Source: Pseudonocardiaceae bacterium | Lineage (GTDB): Bacteria; Actinomycetota; Actinomycetes; Mycobacteriales; Pseudonocardiaceae | Assembly: GCA_009379845.1 (NCBI GenBank) | Contig: WHSZ01000033.1 | Location: forward strand, 1-59,826 | Reading direction: 5' to 3' | DNA length: 59,826 nt | Shown: one piece after another, positions 26,028-34,109 of the stretch | Numbering within the stretch: the stretch's first letter is position 1 | Layout: the number at the start of each line of letters is the position of its first letter | Made by a program: the position numbers and the translations under genes | The notes under the pieces: generated by a model | The model's input: only the letters and a program-made list of their open reading frames with translations | Told to the model about the DNA's origin: nothing | The model's database searches: none

Positions 26028-27017
26028 ATGCGCACACTCGACCGTCGACGTTTCCTGATCGCGAGCGCGGCCGCCGGGGCGACCGCGGCGCTGGCCGCCT
26101 GCGGGTACCGGGGCGATGAGGCCGGCGGAACCGCGTGGAGCTTCACCGACGATCGTCGCCGGAAGGTTACAGCCGGCAAGCGTCCGAAGCGAATCGTCGC
26201 GCAGGTTACGCCCGCGGCCGCGCTGTGGGACTTCGGCATCCACTCGGTGGGCATCTTCGGACCGTCCAAGCTGCCGGACGGTAAGCAGGACCCGCAGTCC
26301 GGCTCGGTCGATCTGGCCAAGACCACCTCGCTCGGCAACGTCTGGGGCGAGTTCAACTACGACAAGTACGTATCGCTGAATCCCGAGCTGCTGGTCAGCG
26401 TGATGTACCTGCCCGGTGAGCTGTGGTACGTCCCGAAGCAGCAGGCCGAGGACATCGAGAAGGCGGCGCCGACGATCGGGCTGAGCCTGGAGGACAGCAC
26501 CATGCCGCAAGCCATCGCCAAGTTCGAGAAGCTGGCTGGCGCGCTCGGCGCGGACCTGAAGGCGGGCTCGGTCACCTCGGCCAAGCGCCGGTTCGAGCAG
26601 GCGAGCGCCGAGTTCGGCAGGGTCGCCAAGCGGACGTCGAAGCTGCGGGTAATGGCGGTATCGGTGCAGCAGGACCAGATGTACGTGGGCAACCCGAGCG
26701 CGTTCCCCACCACCCGGTACTACGTCGAGCGGGGGATGAACTTCGTGGTGCCCGACAACACCCATGAGACCGGTTACTACGAGGAACTCAGCTGGGAGAA
26801 CGCCGACCGGTACCACGCCGATGTGATCATGTACGACGACCGGTTCAGCTCGTTGAAGCCGAAAGACGTGACCGGAAATCCGACCTGGTCGCGGTTGCCC
26901 GCGGTGCGGGCCGGGCGGCTCATCCCATGGAACTCCGAGCCGCCGCTGAGCTACCGACCGGTGGCCGACCTGCTGACGGATCTCAGCAAGGACCTGGTCG
27001 CCGCGGCTGATCAGTAG
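26028..27017 (+). CDS. Iron-siderophore ABC substrate-binding lipoprotein
   Basis: A 329-residue FecB/FhuD-type (Fe-siderophore) binding protein. The N-terminus is a Tat-like lipoprotein signal: twin arginines in DRRRFLIASAAAGATA and lipobox ALAAC with Cys25. The mature part has VTAGKRPKRIVAQVTPAAALWDFG, the characteristic start of this group, and a C-terminal VRAGRLIPWNSEPP. It differs from many relatives in having SVQQDQMYVGNPSAFPTTRYY in its centre. It is divergent from the two FecCD permeases over an iron box at 25972-25990, so the three form one importer. The siderophore is unknown. Confidence 0.92.
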   Translation: MRTLDRRRFLIASAAAGATAALAACGYRGDEAGGTAWSFTDDRRRKVTAGKRPKRIVAQVTPAAALWDFGIHSVGIFGPSKLPDGKQDPQSGSVDLAKTTSLGNVWGEFNYDKYVSLNPELLVSVMYLPGELWYVPKQQAEDIEKAAPTIGLSLEDSTMPQAIAKFEKLAGALGADLKAGSVTSAKRRFEQASAEFGRVAKRTSKLRVMAVSVQQDQMYVGNPSAFPTTRYYVERGMNFVVPDNTHETGYYEELSWENADRYHADVIMYDDRFSSLKPKDVTGNPTWSRLPAVRAGRLIPWNSEPPLSYRPVADLLTDLSKDLVAAADQ

Positions 27018-27034
27018 GCCGTGCCGGCGGGCAG

Positions 27035-28447
27035 CTACCCGGAGCTGGCGTGGGCGTGCAGCACGTGCGCGACGGCCTCGGTGACCCGCTGGGCGTGCTC
27101 CAGATGCAGCCACTCGTCGGGCACGTGCGCGTTCGAGTCCGGCCCGAGCGCGCCGGTGATCACGAACTGGGCTTCCGGGTACTGGCGCGCGAGCAATCCC
27201 ATGAACGGGATCGACCCGCCAAGCCCGACGGTGCGCCACGACGCCCCGAACACCGACTCGCTCACCGTGTCCAATGCGGACGAAAGCCACGGCGCCATCG
27301 TTGGCGCGTTCCACCCGTCCGCGGATTCGGTGCGGCTCAACGAAACCCGCGCATCGTACGGCACGTCGACGGTCAGCGCCTTCTCCACGGCGGCAAGCGC
27401 GGCCGCCGAGTCCGCGGTCGGCGGCACCCGGAAGCTCAGCGTCAGCGTGCTGAACGGCCGCAGCACGTTGCCCGCGTCCAGCGGTTCGGGGAACCCGGAC
27501 GCGCCGATCACCGACAACGTCGGGCGCCAGCTGTTGTTCAGCGCCAGCTCGACCTCGTCGTCCGACACCGGCCTCGCGCCCCGCACCATCGGGAACGCCG
27601 AGCGCACCGCACCCGGCGCGGCGGCAACGGAGGCCCGAACCTCGGCGAGCCGGTCCTCGGGCACCCGCACCGTCATCTCCGGCAGCAGGATCTCCCCGGT
27701 GCGGGAGTCCTCCACCCGGTCGAGCAGCTGCCGGATCACCCGGAACGAGCTCGGCACGACTCCGCTGGCCAGCCCGGAGTGCTGGCCGGATTCGAGCACC
27801 CGCACCGTGAGGTCCACGGAAACCAGACCCCGCAGCGAGGTCGTCAGCCACAGCCGCTGGTAGTCGTTGCCGCCGGAGTCCAGGCACACCACCAGCGACA
27901 CCTCGCCGAGGGTGGGGCGCAGGTGCTCGAGGTAGGCGGGCAGGTCCGGGCTGCCGGATTCCTCCCCGGTCTCCAGCATGACGACGCACCTGCTGTGCGA
28001 ACCGCCTGCCGCACGCACCGCTTCGATCGCGGTGGTGGCCGCGTATCCGGAGTACCCGTCGTCGGCGGCGCCGCGGCCGTACAGCCTGCCGTCCCTGACA
28101 ACCGGGGTCCACGGACCGAGCCCCTCCGACCAGCCACCGACCGGCGGCTGCTTGTCAAGGTGCCCGTAGAGCAGCGCGGTGCCGGCGTCCGCGTCTCCCG
28201 GCACGTCGAGCAGCAGCAGCGGGCTGCGGCCGTCCAGTTCGACAACGTCCACCCGGGCCCCGGATATCGCCCGAGTCTCGAGCCAGCGCCGCACGTGGTG
28301 CACGGCCGCGTGCAGCTGGCCGCGCTCCGCCCAGCCCGGTTCGAAGTTCTGCGAGACGGCCGGGATCTCTACCAGCTCGGACAGGCTTGGCAGCACGCTG
28401 GCCGCCCAGGACTCGCGAATGCTGTCGCGTACCGCTGTCTGCTCCAC
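27035..28447 (-). CDS. M20-family metallopeptidase (dipeptidase/ArgE-like)
   Basis: A 470-residue cytoplasmic zinc peptidase of the M20 family. The two-metal site is visible: His96 and Asp98 in LLYGHLDKQPP, bridging Asp130 in GRGAADDGYSG, catalytic Glu162 and Glu163 in ETGEESGSPDL, and a later His in SNAHVPDEWLH. The VGLGGSIPFMG loop near the C-terminus is typical of this M20 subgroup. The sequence reads well from ATG 28447 with MEQTAVRDSIRESWAASV. The substrate could be dipeptides or acylated amino acids. It is transcribed toward the binding-protein gene, 17 bases apart, and is probably monocistronic. Confidence 0.93.
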   Translation of the reverse strand: MEQTAVRDSIRESWAASVLPSLSELVEIPAVSQNFEPGWAERGQLHAAVHHVRRWLETRAISGARVDVVELDGRSPLLLLDVPGDADAGTALLYGHLDKQPPVGGWSEGLGPWTPVVRDGRLYGRGAADDGYSGYAATTAIEAVRAAGGSHSRCVVMLETGEESGSPDLPAYLEHLRPTLGEVSLVVCLDSGGNDYQRLWLTTSLRGLVSVDLTVRVLESGQHSGLASGVVPSSFRVIRQLLDRVEDSRTGEILLPEMTVRVPEDRLAEVRASVAAAPGAVRSAFPMVRGARPVSDDEVELALNNSWRPTLSVIGASGFPEPLDAGNVLRPFSTLTLSFRVPPTADSAAALAAVEKALTVDVPYDARVSLSRTESADGWNAPTMAPWLSSALDTVSESVFGASWRTVGLGGSIPFMGLLARQYPEAQFVITGALGPDSNAHVPDEWLHLEHAQRVTEAVAHVLHAHASSG

Positions 28448-28903
28448 GAGCCCGATACTGCCACGGCGCCCGGGTAGCCCGGCAGTTCGGCCACGTCACG
28501 GGTCTCGCCTGGTCTCGCCAAAACCTGGCGAGCGGCACCCCGATCACCGTGAGCCGCTTCACAGTGCCGCACCTCGCCCGATGCTGTCGTACAGCCCGAC
28601 CGCTCAGCACCCCGTCCGAGGCGCCGGTGAGCTGCCGATACCGGCACCCGAACGTCCGTCCTTCTGAGTACCCATCATTGGTGTTCCAACCGTTTCCGCA
28701 GCTCAGAGCCACATTCGAGGCAACAAAGTCGCGTGAAGGGCTGACCAGGACGGCCAGGATCGTGACAAGATGGACGGCATCGAACCGTCAGCGTCGATGG
28801 GTCAATCGCCCACCCACAACCCGGGTTGGACGTGCCCCCACGGCGCGGTCCTACGTAGCCGCCACAAGCGGCTACGCGGCACCGACCAGGAGGAGATAGA
28901 CGC
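28448..28903. other. 456-bp intergenic region between M20 and E1alpha genes
   Basis: No gene is supported here; the open frames in it have no family features and poor codon bias. It must hold the divergent promoters of the M20 gene and the dehydrogenase operon. Near its right end lies a perfect hairpin, described separately, and then the AGGAGGAG ribosome site (28888-28895) for the ATG at 28904. I do not see a sigma-factor motif that I could defend. Confidence 0.7.
28854..28876 (+). promoter_or_regulatory. 9-bp hairpin in the leader of the oxo-acid dehydrogenase operon
   Basis: CGTAGCCGC (28854-28862) pairs perfectly with GCGGCTACG (28868-28876) around CACAA. It lies 12 bases upstream of the AGGAGGAG site of E1alpha. 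It could be an mRNA stabilising hairpin, an attenuator part or an operator. The function is not known. Confidence 0.4.
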
Positions 28904-30106
28904 ATGTCGTCTGCGGAGCAGTGGACGCAGCCCGGGGAAAACCCAGCCGCCACCGCGGCAAAACCGACACCGGAGCAGGTGATCGCGGGCTTGCGTGCGA
29001 CCAGCGAAGGCGGGACTGAGCTAGTCCAGCTACTCAATCCAGAAGGCGAGCGCATCGCGTCGCCGCAATTCGACCGGTACGTCGAAGACGTGGACGCCGA
29101 GCAGCTGCGCGGCCTTTACCGGGACATGACCATGGTCCGGCGCGTCGACAGGGAAGCGAACTCCTTGCAGCGGCAGGGACAGCTCGGCATCTGGGTGCCG
29201 CTGCTCGGCCAGGAGGCCGCCCAGATCGGTGCCGGGCGCGCGATGCGGCCGAGCGACATGGCGTTCCCCAGCTACCGCGAGCACGGCATCGCGTGGTGCC
29301 GCGGGGTCACCCCGCAGGAACTGCTCGGCATCTTCCGCTGCACGGACCACAGCGGCTGGGATTCGTCGGCGACCCGGTTCCACCCGTACACCATCGTGAT
29401 CGGCAACCAGGTACTCAACGCGGCCGGTTACGCGATGGGCCAGCGCCTCGACGGCCGCGTCGGCGATGACGGTGGCGAGGCCACCATCTGCTTCTTCGGC
29501 GACGGCGCGACCAGCCAGGGTGATGTGCACGAGGGCTTCGTCTGGGCCTCGGTGTACGACGCGCCGCTGGTGTTCTTCTGCCAGAACAACCAGTGGGCGA
29601 TCTCCGAACCGACCGAGCGGCAGTCCCGGCTGCCGCTGTACCAGCGGGCGCGCGGGTACGGCTTCCCCGGCATCCGGGTGGACGGCAACGACGTGCTGGG
29701 CTGCCTGGCCGTCACCCGGTGGGCGTTGGAGGAATGCCGGCTCGGCAACGGTCCGGTACTGATCGAGGCGTTCACGTACCGGATGGACGCGCACACCACC
29801 ACGGACGACCCGACCCGCTACCGGCTCTCCGACGAGCTGGAGGCGTGGAAGCTGAAGGACCCGATCGAGCGGGCAAGGGTGCACCTGTCCCGCAACGGCT
29901 TGGCGGACAACGACTTCTTCGAGCAGGTCGCGTCCGACACCGACGAGCTCGCCGCCGAGCTGCGGGACTTCTGCGTGAACATGCCGGACCCGCCACCGGA
30001 CCGGATCTTCAGCCAGGTGTACGCCGACCCGTCCTCGGTGCTGGACGCCGAACGTGACGAATTTCTGTCCTATTTGGACGGATTCGTCGGGGCAGGTGAA
30101 CGATGA
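28904..30106 (+). CDS. bkdA: Oxo-acid dehydrogenase E1 component, alpha subunit
   Basis: A 400-residue thiamine-diphosphate-dependent E1 alpha subunit, of the pyruvate/branched-chain 2-oxo-acid dehydrogenase type. The ThDP motif is canonical: FFGDG (GDG at 199-201) through CQNN (228-229). Landmarks are LQRQGQLGIWVPLLGQEAAQIGAGRA, HTTTDDPTRYR and a family tail with RIFSQVYADP. The whole resembles mycobacterial BkdA more than E. coli AceE. It starts at ATG 28904 after AGGAGGAG and overlaps E1beta by four bases. With E1beta and E2 downstream it forms one operon; E3 is elsewhere. Branched-chain substrate is favoured by the similarity but a pyruvate role is possible. Confidence 0.88.
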   Translation: MSSAEQWTQPGENPAATAAKPTPEQVIAGLRATSEGGTELVQLLNPEGERIASPQFDRYVEDVDAEQLRGLYRDMTMVRRVDREANSLQRQGQLGIWVPLLGQEAAQIGAGRAMRPSDMAFPSYREHGIAWCRGVTPQELLGIFRCTDHSGWDSSATRFHPYTIVIGNQVLNAAGYAMGQRLDGRVGDDGGEATICFFGDGATSQGDVHEGFVWASVYDAPLVFFCQNNQWAISEPTERQSRLPLYQRARGYGFPGIRVDGNDVLGCLAVTRWALEECRLGNGPVLIEAFTYRMDAHTTTDDPTRYRLSDELEAWKLKDPIERARVHLSRNGLADNDFFEQVASDTDELAAELRDFCVNMPDPPPDRIFSQVYADPSSVLDAERDEFLSYLDGFVGAGER

Positions 30107-31134
30107 TGGCGGCGCCGGCGAAGGCAGGAGCGGACATCGGCTCGTCGAGCGTGCAGAACCTCACCCTCGGCAAGGCGCTGAACCTGGGGTTGCGCACCGC
30201 GATGGCGGCCGATCCGAAGGTCATCGTGATGGGGGAGGACGTCGGCAAGCTCGGCGGCGTCTTCCGGATCACCGACGGTCTGCAGAAGGACTTCGGCGAG
30301 CACCGGGTGTTGGACACGCCGCTGGCCGAATCCGGAATCGTCGGTACCGCGGTAGGTTTGGCCGTTCGCGGATTCCGCCCGGTGTGCGAGATCCAGTTCG
30401 AGGGGTTCATCTTCCCCGGCTTCGACCAGATCTCCAGCCAGCTGGCCAAGCTGCATTACCGTACCCAGGGCAGGGTCAAGGTGCCGGTGGTGATCCGGGT
30501 GCCGTTCGGCGGCGGGATCGGCGCCGTCGAGCACCACTCGGAGTCCCCCGAGTCGCTGTTCGCGCACATCGCCGGGCTCAAAGTGGTGTCCTGCTCGAAC
30601 CCGGTCGACGCGTACTGGATGATTCAGCAGGCGATCACCTCCGACGACCCGGTGCTGTTCTTCGAACCGAAGCGGCTGTACCACTCCAGCAATCTGAAGG
30701 CGCCGGTGGACACCGCGGCGGTGCCGGACCCGCTGTTCGCGTCCAGGGTGGTGCGCAACGGAAACGTGGCGACGCTCGCCGCGTACGGCCCGTCGGTCAA
30801 GGTGTGCATGGACGCCGCGACGGCCGCCGCCGAGGAGGGCACCTCGCTCGAGGTTATCGACCTGCGCACGCTGTCCCCGCTGGATCTGGCCCCGGTGTTC
30901 GACTCGGTGCGCCGGACCGGACGGCTGATCGTGGTGAGCGAGGCACCGCCCGAATCGTCGATCACCTCGGAGATCGCCGCGAGGGTGCAGCAGGAGTGCT
31001 TCTACTCGCTTGAAGCGCCGGTGCTGCGGGTGACCGGTTTCGACACGCCGTATCCGCCGACCAAACTCGAGGAGCACTACCTCCCCGATCTGGATCGGAT
31101 ACTGCACGCCGTTGACCGTTCACGTGCCTGGTAG
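30103..31134 (+). CDS. bkdB: Oxo-acid dehydrogenase E1 component, beta subunit
   Basis: A 343-residue E1 beta subunit, partner of the alpha subunit ahead of it (ATGA overlap of four bases). Landmarks are NLTLGKALNLGLRTAMAADPK, VMGEDVGKLGGVFRIT (Glu that activates ThDP in GEDVG), RVLDTPLAESGIVGTAVGLA and HYRTQGRVKVPVVIRVPFGGG, and a C-terminal transketolase domain with IDLRTLSPLDLAPVFDSVRR. It starts at ATG 30103. The product makes the alpha2beta2 tetramer. It is a paralogue of the E1beta gene at 49554, with about the same length. The two differ in many positions, so the second operon is not a recent copy. Confidence 0.9.
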   Translation: MMAAPAKAGADIGSSSVQNLTLGKALNLGLRTAMAADPKVIVMGEDVGKLGGVFRITDGLQKDFGEHRVLDTPLAESGIVGTAVGLAVRGFRPVCEIQFEGFIFPGFDQISSQLAKLHYRTQGRVKVPVVIRVPFGGGIGAVEHHSESPESLFAHIAGLKVVSCSNPVDAYWMIQQAITSDDPVLFFEPKRLYHSSNLKAPVDTAAVPDPLFASRVVRNGNVATLAAYGPSVKVCMDAATAAAEEGTSLEVIDLRTLSPLDLAPVFDSVRRTGRLIVVSEAPPESSITSEIAARVQQECFYSLEAPVLRVTGFDTPYPPTKLEEHYLPDLDRILHAVDRSRAW

Positions 31135-31145
31135 GGGATGCCGCG

Positions 31146-32546
31146 ATGCCTGATTACAAGCAATTCCCCCTGCCCGATACCGCGGAGGGGCTGACCGAGG
31201 CCGAGATCCTCAGCTGGCGCGTGAAGCCGGGCGACGAGGTGCAGGTCAACCAGATCGTCATCGAGGTCGAGACCGCGAAGGCGGCGGTGGAACTGCCCTG
31301 CCCGTGGGCCGGAGTGGTCACCGAGTTGCTGGTGGAACCGGGGCAGACGGTGGAGGTCGGTACGCCGATCCTGACCGTGGACGTCGACCCTGGCGGCACC
31401 GCGTCGGCCGCGTCGGATGCATCGGGCGCGTCCGCCGCGCCGAGCGCGTCCGCCGCGAAAAACGGCGTCCAGCAGGCGGCTGGCCCCGCCGAGGCTGCCC
31501 CCGCGGCCGGGTCCGAGGAGAATGGCGCGCCGGCCGAGGACGAGATGAAGCCGCTCGTCGGCTACGGCTCGAAGACCGTCACCGCGAAACGCCGCCCCCG
31601 CAAGGATCACGGCCCGGCTTCCGACGTCCAGAATGGGACCTTCGGTCCGGTGGACACGCCGGCTCAGGAGAGCGCTCTCCTGGAGGGCTCGGCCGTTCCG
31701 CTGGCCAAGCCCCCGGTGCGCAAGCTGGCCAAGGACCTCGGTATCGACCTGCGCACGGTCACCGGCTCCGGCTCGGGCGGGGTGATCACCAGGGAGGACG
31801 TGCGGCACGCTGCCAACGGCGCCCAGCCGGTCACCGTGCGCACCGGCGAGCGCGAGCGGCGCGTCCCGATTCGCGGCGTGCGCAAGGCGACCGCGCAGGC
31901 CATGGTGCACAGCGCGTTCTCGGCGCCACACGTCACCGAATTCCTCACCGTGGACGTCACGCCGATGATGGAGTTGCGGGCGAAGCTGAAGGACACCCCG
32001 GCGTTCGCGGGCGTGAAGCTGACCCCGCTGGCGTTCGCGGCCAAGGCGATGTGCCTTGCGGTGCAACGAACTCCGGACGTGAACGCGGAGTGGGACGCGG
32101 AGTCCGGCGAGATCGTGTACAAGGACTACGTGCACCTCGGGGTCGCGGCCGCCACCCCGCGCGGGCTGGTGGTGCCCAAGGTGCGGGACGCCGACGCGAT
32201 GTCGCTGGCCGAACTGGCCGGCGCGCTCACCGAGCTGACCGAAACCGCGCGGCAGGGCAAGACCACGCCCGCGGACATGCTGAACGGCACCATCACGATC
32301 ACCAACGTGGGTGTGTTCGGCGTGGATACCGGCACGCCGATCATCAACCCCGGCGAGTCGGCGATCCTGGCGTTCGGCGCGATCCGGGACACGCCGTGGG
32401 TGGTGGACGGCGAGGTCGTGCCGCGCAAGGTTTGTCAGCTGTCCCTGAGCTTCGACCACCGCGTGGTGGACGGCGAGCAGGGATCGCGGTTCCTCGCCGA
32501 CGTGGGCGCGCTGCTCGCCGACCCCGCGGTCGCGATGACGTACTAG
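31146..32546 (+). CDS. bkdC: Dihydrolipoamide acyltransferase (E2)
   Basis: A 466-residue E2 with all three parts. One lipoyl domain (about 1-80) has the lipoylated Lys45 in VETAKAAVEL. A long Ala/Pro-rich linker leads to the peripheral-subunit-binding domain (about 189-220: VRKLAKDLGIDLRTVTGSGS). The catalytic acyltransferase domain (about 240-466) ends with SFDHRVVDGEQ, the HxxxD active site (His438, Asp442). It starts at ATG 31146, 11 bases after E1beta, with a GGGGATG-type ribosome site. It is the only complete E2 in the window and so is a candidate core for the E2-less second E1 operon as well. Confidence 0.93.
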   Translation: MPDYKQFPLPDTAEGLTEAEILSWRVKPGDEVQVNQIVIEVETAKAAVELPCPWAGVVTELLVEPGQTVEVGTPILTVDVDPGGTASAASDASGASAAPSASAAKNGVQQAAGPAEAAPAAGSEENGAPAEDEMKPLVGYGSKTVTAKRRPRKDHGPASDVQNGTFGPVDTPAQESALLEGSAVPLAKPPVRKLAKDLGIDLRTVTGSGSGGVITREDVRHAANGAQPVTVRTGERERRVPIRGVRKATAQAMVHSAFSAPHVTEFLTVDVTPMMELRAKLKDTPAFAGVKLTPLAFAAKAMCLAVQRTPDVNAEWDAESGEIVYKDYVHLGVAAATPRGLVVPKVRDADAMSLAELAGALTELTETARQGKTTPADMLNGTITITNVGVFGVDTGTPIINPGESAILAFGAIRDTPWVVDGEVVPRKVCQLSLSFDHRVVDGEQGSRFLADVGALLADPAVAMTY

Positions 32547-32554
32547 GCCGATCG

Positions 32555-32588
32555 GGTACCGCGATATGCATCCATATTGCGGTACCCG
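32555..32588. terminator. 15-bp hairpin between E2 and the ICMT-like gene
   Basis: GGGTACCGCGATATG and CATATTGCGGTACCC pair (one G-U) around a CATC loop. It starts eight bases after the E2 stop and lies between convergent genes, so it can terminate both. It shares ATATGCATCC with the hairpin at 9705-9738. Confidence 0.7.
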
Positions 32589-32590
32589 GT

Positions 32591-33145
32591 CTAGCCGAAC
32601 TCGCCGCGCTTGCCGACCGCGCGGGTCGGCCCGAGCACGCTGGGATCCCACGGGCGCAACCGTGGCCACCAGGCGCGCACCGCGCGGCGATAGGTGTCGT
32701 ACTCCGTGCCGAACCGGCGAGCCAGCACCGGCTCTTCCCGCCAGCGCACGAACAACGCGAAGCCGATCCAGATGGTCGCCCCGTACACCAGCAAGCTCCA
32801 CTGCCCGAACAGCAGCGCCTGCCCGACGACGGCCCACAGCAGCGCGACGTACATGGGATTGCGCACCACGCGGTACAGACCACCGACGACAAGATGCTGC
32901 GGCGGTGCGGCCGGCACCGGCGTACCGAGCCCCTCCACCGCGAACCGCACGAACGCGTGCACCAGCACCGAAGCTCCGGCGAGCAGCACGAGCGCCCCGA
33001 GTACCTGAAGCGGGACCGGCGCCCAGAACGGCATCGGGTCCCGGAACTCCCAGCCGGACAGCGACCACGGGATCAGGCCAGCCACCGTCCCCGGTCCCAC
33101 CACCATGAAAGCCGCGGTCCCGATCGCCGCTGATCGCTTACGCAC
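32591..33145 (-). CDS. Isoprenylcysteine carboxyl methyltransferase-like membrane protein
   Basis: A 184-residue membrane protein of the ICMT/PEMT-type methyltransferase family. It has four or five hydrophobic segments (about 8-30, 45-68, 100-120 and 118-138). The family tail is clear: GLYRVVRNPMYVALLW, then REEPVLARRFGTEYDTYRRAVRAWWPR, containing RNPMY and the Glu-Glu and YxxY region. In bacteria such proteins methylate unknown lipids or other hydrophobic compounds. GTG/ATG options at the start are limited; 33145 (MRKRSAAIGTAAF) is used. It is a lone gene; the convergent E2 gene is 44 bases away over a strong hairpin. Confidence 0.87.
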   Translation of the reverse strand: MRKRSAAIGTAAFMVVGPGTVAGLIPWSLSGWEFRDPMPFWAPVPLQVLGALVLLAGASVLVHAFVRFAVEGLGTPVPAAPPQHLVVGGLYRVVRNPMYVALLWAVVGQALLFGQWSLLVYGATIWIGFALFVRWREEPVLARRFGTEYDTYRRAVRAWWPRLRPWDPSVLGPTRAVGKRGEFG

Positions 33146-33274
33146 GGGTTACACCTCCTGCCGGCCTGCGACAATTCATCGTCAATTAAAATTCTACGGC
33201 TGTTGAGAAAAGCGGTCAAGTCGAGCGAACCGCGCCGTCAGGAGTACACGGGGCCGCTCAAGCGTTGACCCCAT

Positions 33275-33757
33275 ATGGGCGTTGTCATCCTGCTGTACCT
33301 GATCGTCGAGATCGCGGCCGTCGTGGCGGTCGCATCGGCCGTCGGCTTGATGTGGACACTGGCCTTGCTACTCGGCGGCGCGGTACTGGGTTCCTGGCTC
33401 GCACGCCGGGAGGGCGGTCGCGCGATGCGTGCGGTTGTCGCCGCCGCGAACGCCGGCCGTGCGCCGCACAGCGAGGTCACCGACAGCATGCTGGTCGGGC
33501 TGGGTGGCCTGCTGATCCTGCTGCCCGGTTTCGTCAGCGATGCGCTGGGGATTCTCGTGTTGCTGCCACCAACCCGCGGGGTGTTGCGTAGCCGCTGGGA
33601 GCGCTCGCTGGAAAAGCGGGCAGACGGGATGCGGACCGCCCGGATGGGCAGGCATGGCGTCGTGGTTGACGGCGAGGTCGTGGACGGTGAAGTCGTGGAC
33701 GATTCGCCGCCTAAATCCGATCGTCAGAATCGTCCCATCATCGAACCGGGGCAGTAA
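33275..33757 (+). CDS. fxsA: FxsA-family membrane protein
   Basis: A 160-residue FxsA-type membrane protein. The pattern is clear: three or four membrane segments starting MGVVILLYLIVEIAAVVAVA, then ALLLGGAVLGSWLARREGGRAMR, DSMLVGLGGLLILLPGFVSDALGI and LLPPTRGVLRSRW, which are family hallmarks. The charged C-terminal tail has a GEVVDGEVVDD repeat. FxsA in E. coli prevents phage T7 exclusion when overproduced, but its normal role is unknown. ATG 33275 is used. It lies between an ICMT-like gene (divergent) and an osmoprotectant transporter. Confidence 0.9.
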   Translation: MGVVILLYLIVEIAAVVAVASAVGLMWTLALLLGGAVLGSWLARREGGRAMRAVVAAANAGRAPHSEVTDSMLVGLGGLLILLPGFVSDALGILVLLPPTRGVLRSRWERSLEKRADGMRTARMGRHGVVVDGEVVDGEVVDDSPPKSDRQNRPIIEPGQ

Positions 33758-34109
33758 GATCCTTTCAGAATCTATGATCTGACTATCCGAGTTCGAATCG
33801 ACACCCACCGCGACACGGTGATGCTACTGTGCCCGATTCGTGACTAATTCATTCTTGTTTTCCGATGATGAAAAGTGGTCACCGGCACCGGTTACGGAAT
33901 TCCTGGACTCATCACCGAGCGTGAGTAAAATAGTGCTCGGCTAGCCCCAAAGTGTCAGCACAACGCCGCAATACGCCGTACGGTCGTATGCGGCGCCAGC
34001 TTGCGTGTAATGGAGACACGCTTATTACCCGAATAAATTTGGCAGACGATTGAACGTACGTAGCGAAGAGTGTTTTACTGCTGCACTCTTCAACGACCGG
34101 AGGGGCTAA
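33758..34109. other. 352-bp AT-richer intergenic region before proV
   Basis: No gene is supported; the minus-strand frame here has no family feature. The base composition is lower in GC than the flanks, and it probably holds the osmoprotectant-operon promoter. Hairpin-forming pieces include CCGAGC/GCTCGG near 33917-33942 and a perfect 8-bp hairpin at 34065-34091 just before the ribosome site. Confidence 0.6.
34065..34091 (+). promoter_or_regulatory. Leader hairpin directly before the proV ribosome site
   Basis: GAAGAGTG (34065-34072) pairs with CACTCTTC (34084-34091) around an 11-base loop. The ribosome site GGAGGGG (34099-34105) and GTG start (34110) follow. It is a candidate translational or transcriptional control element of the betaine importer; nothing identifies a known riboswitch class. 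Confidence 0.45.

Noticed and set aside
25971..28112. 713-residue minus frame over the siderophore-binding gene and M20 gene
   Set aside because: It crosses two strongly supported genes and the iron box, so it is a shadow.
28448..28903. A regulator gene of the Lrp type before the dehydrogenase operon
   Set aside because: The place would fit, but no frame has helix-turn-helix features or codon bias.
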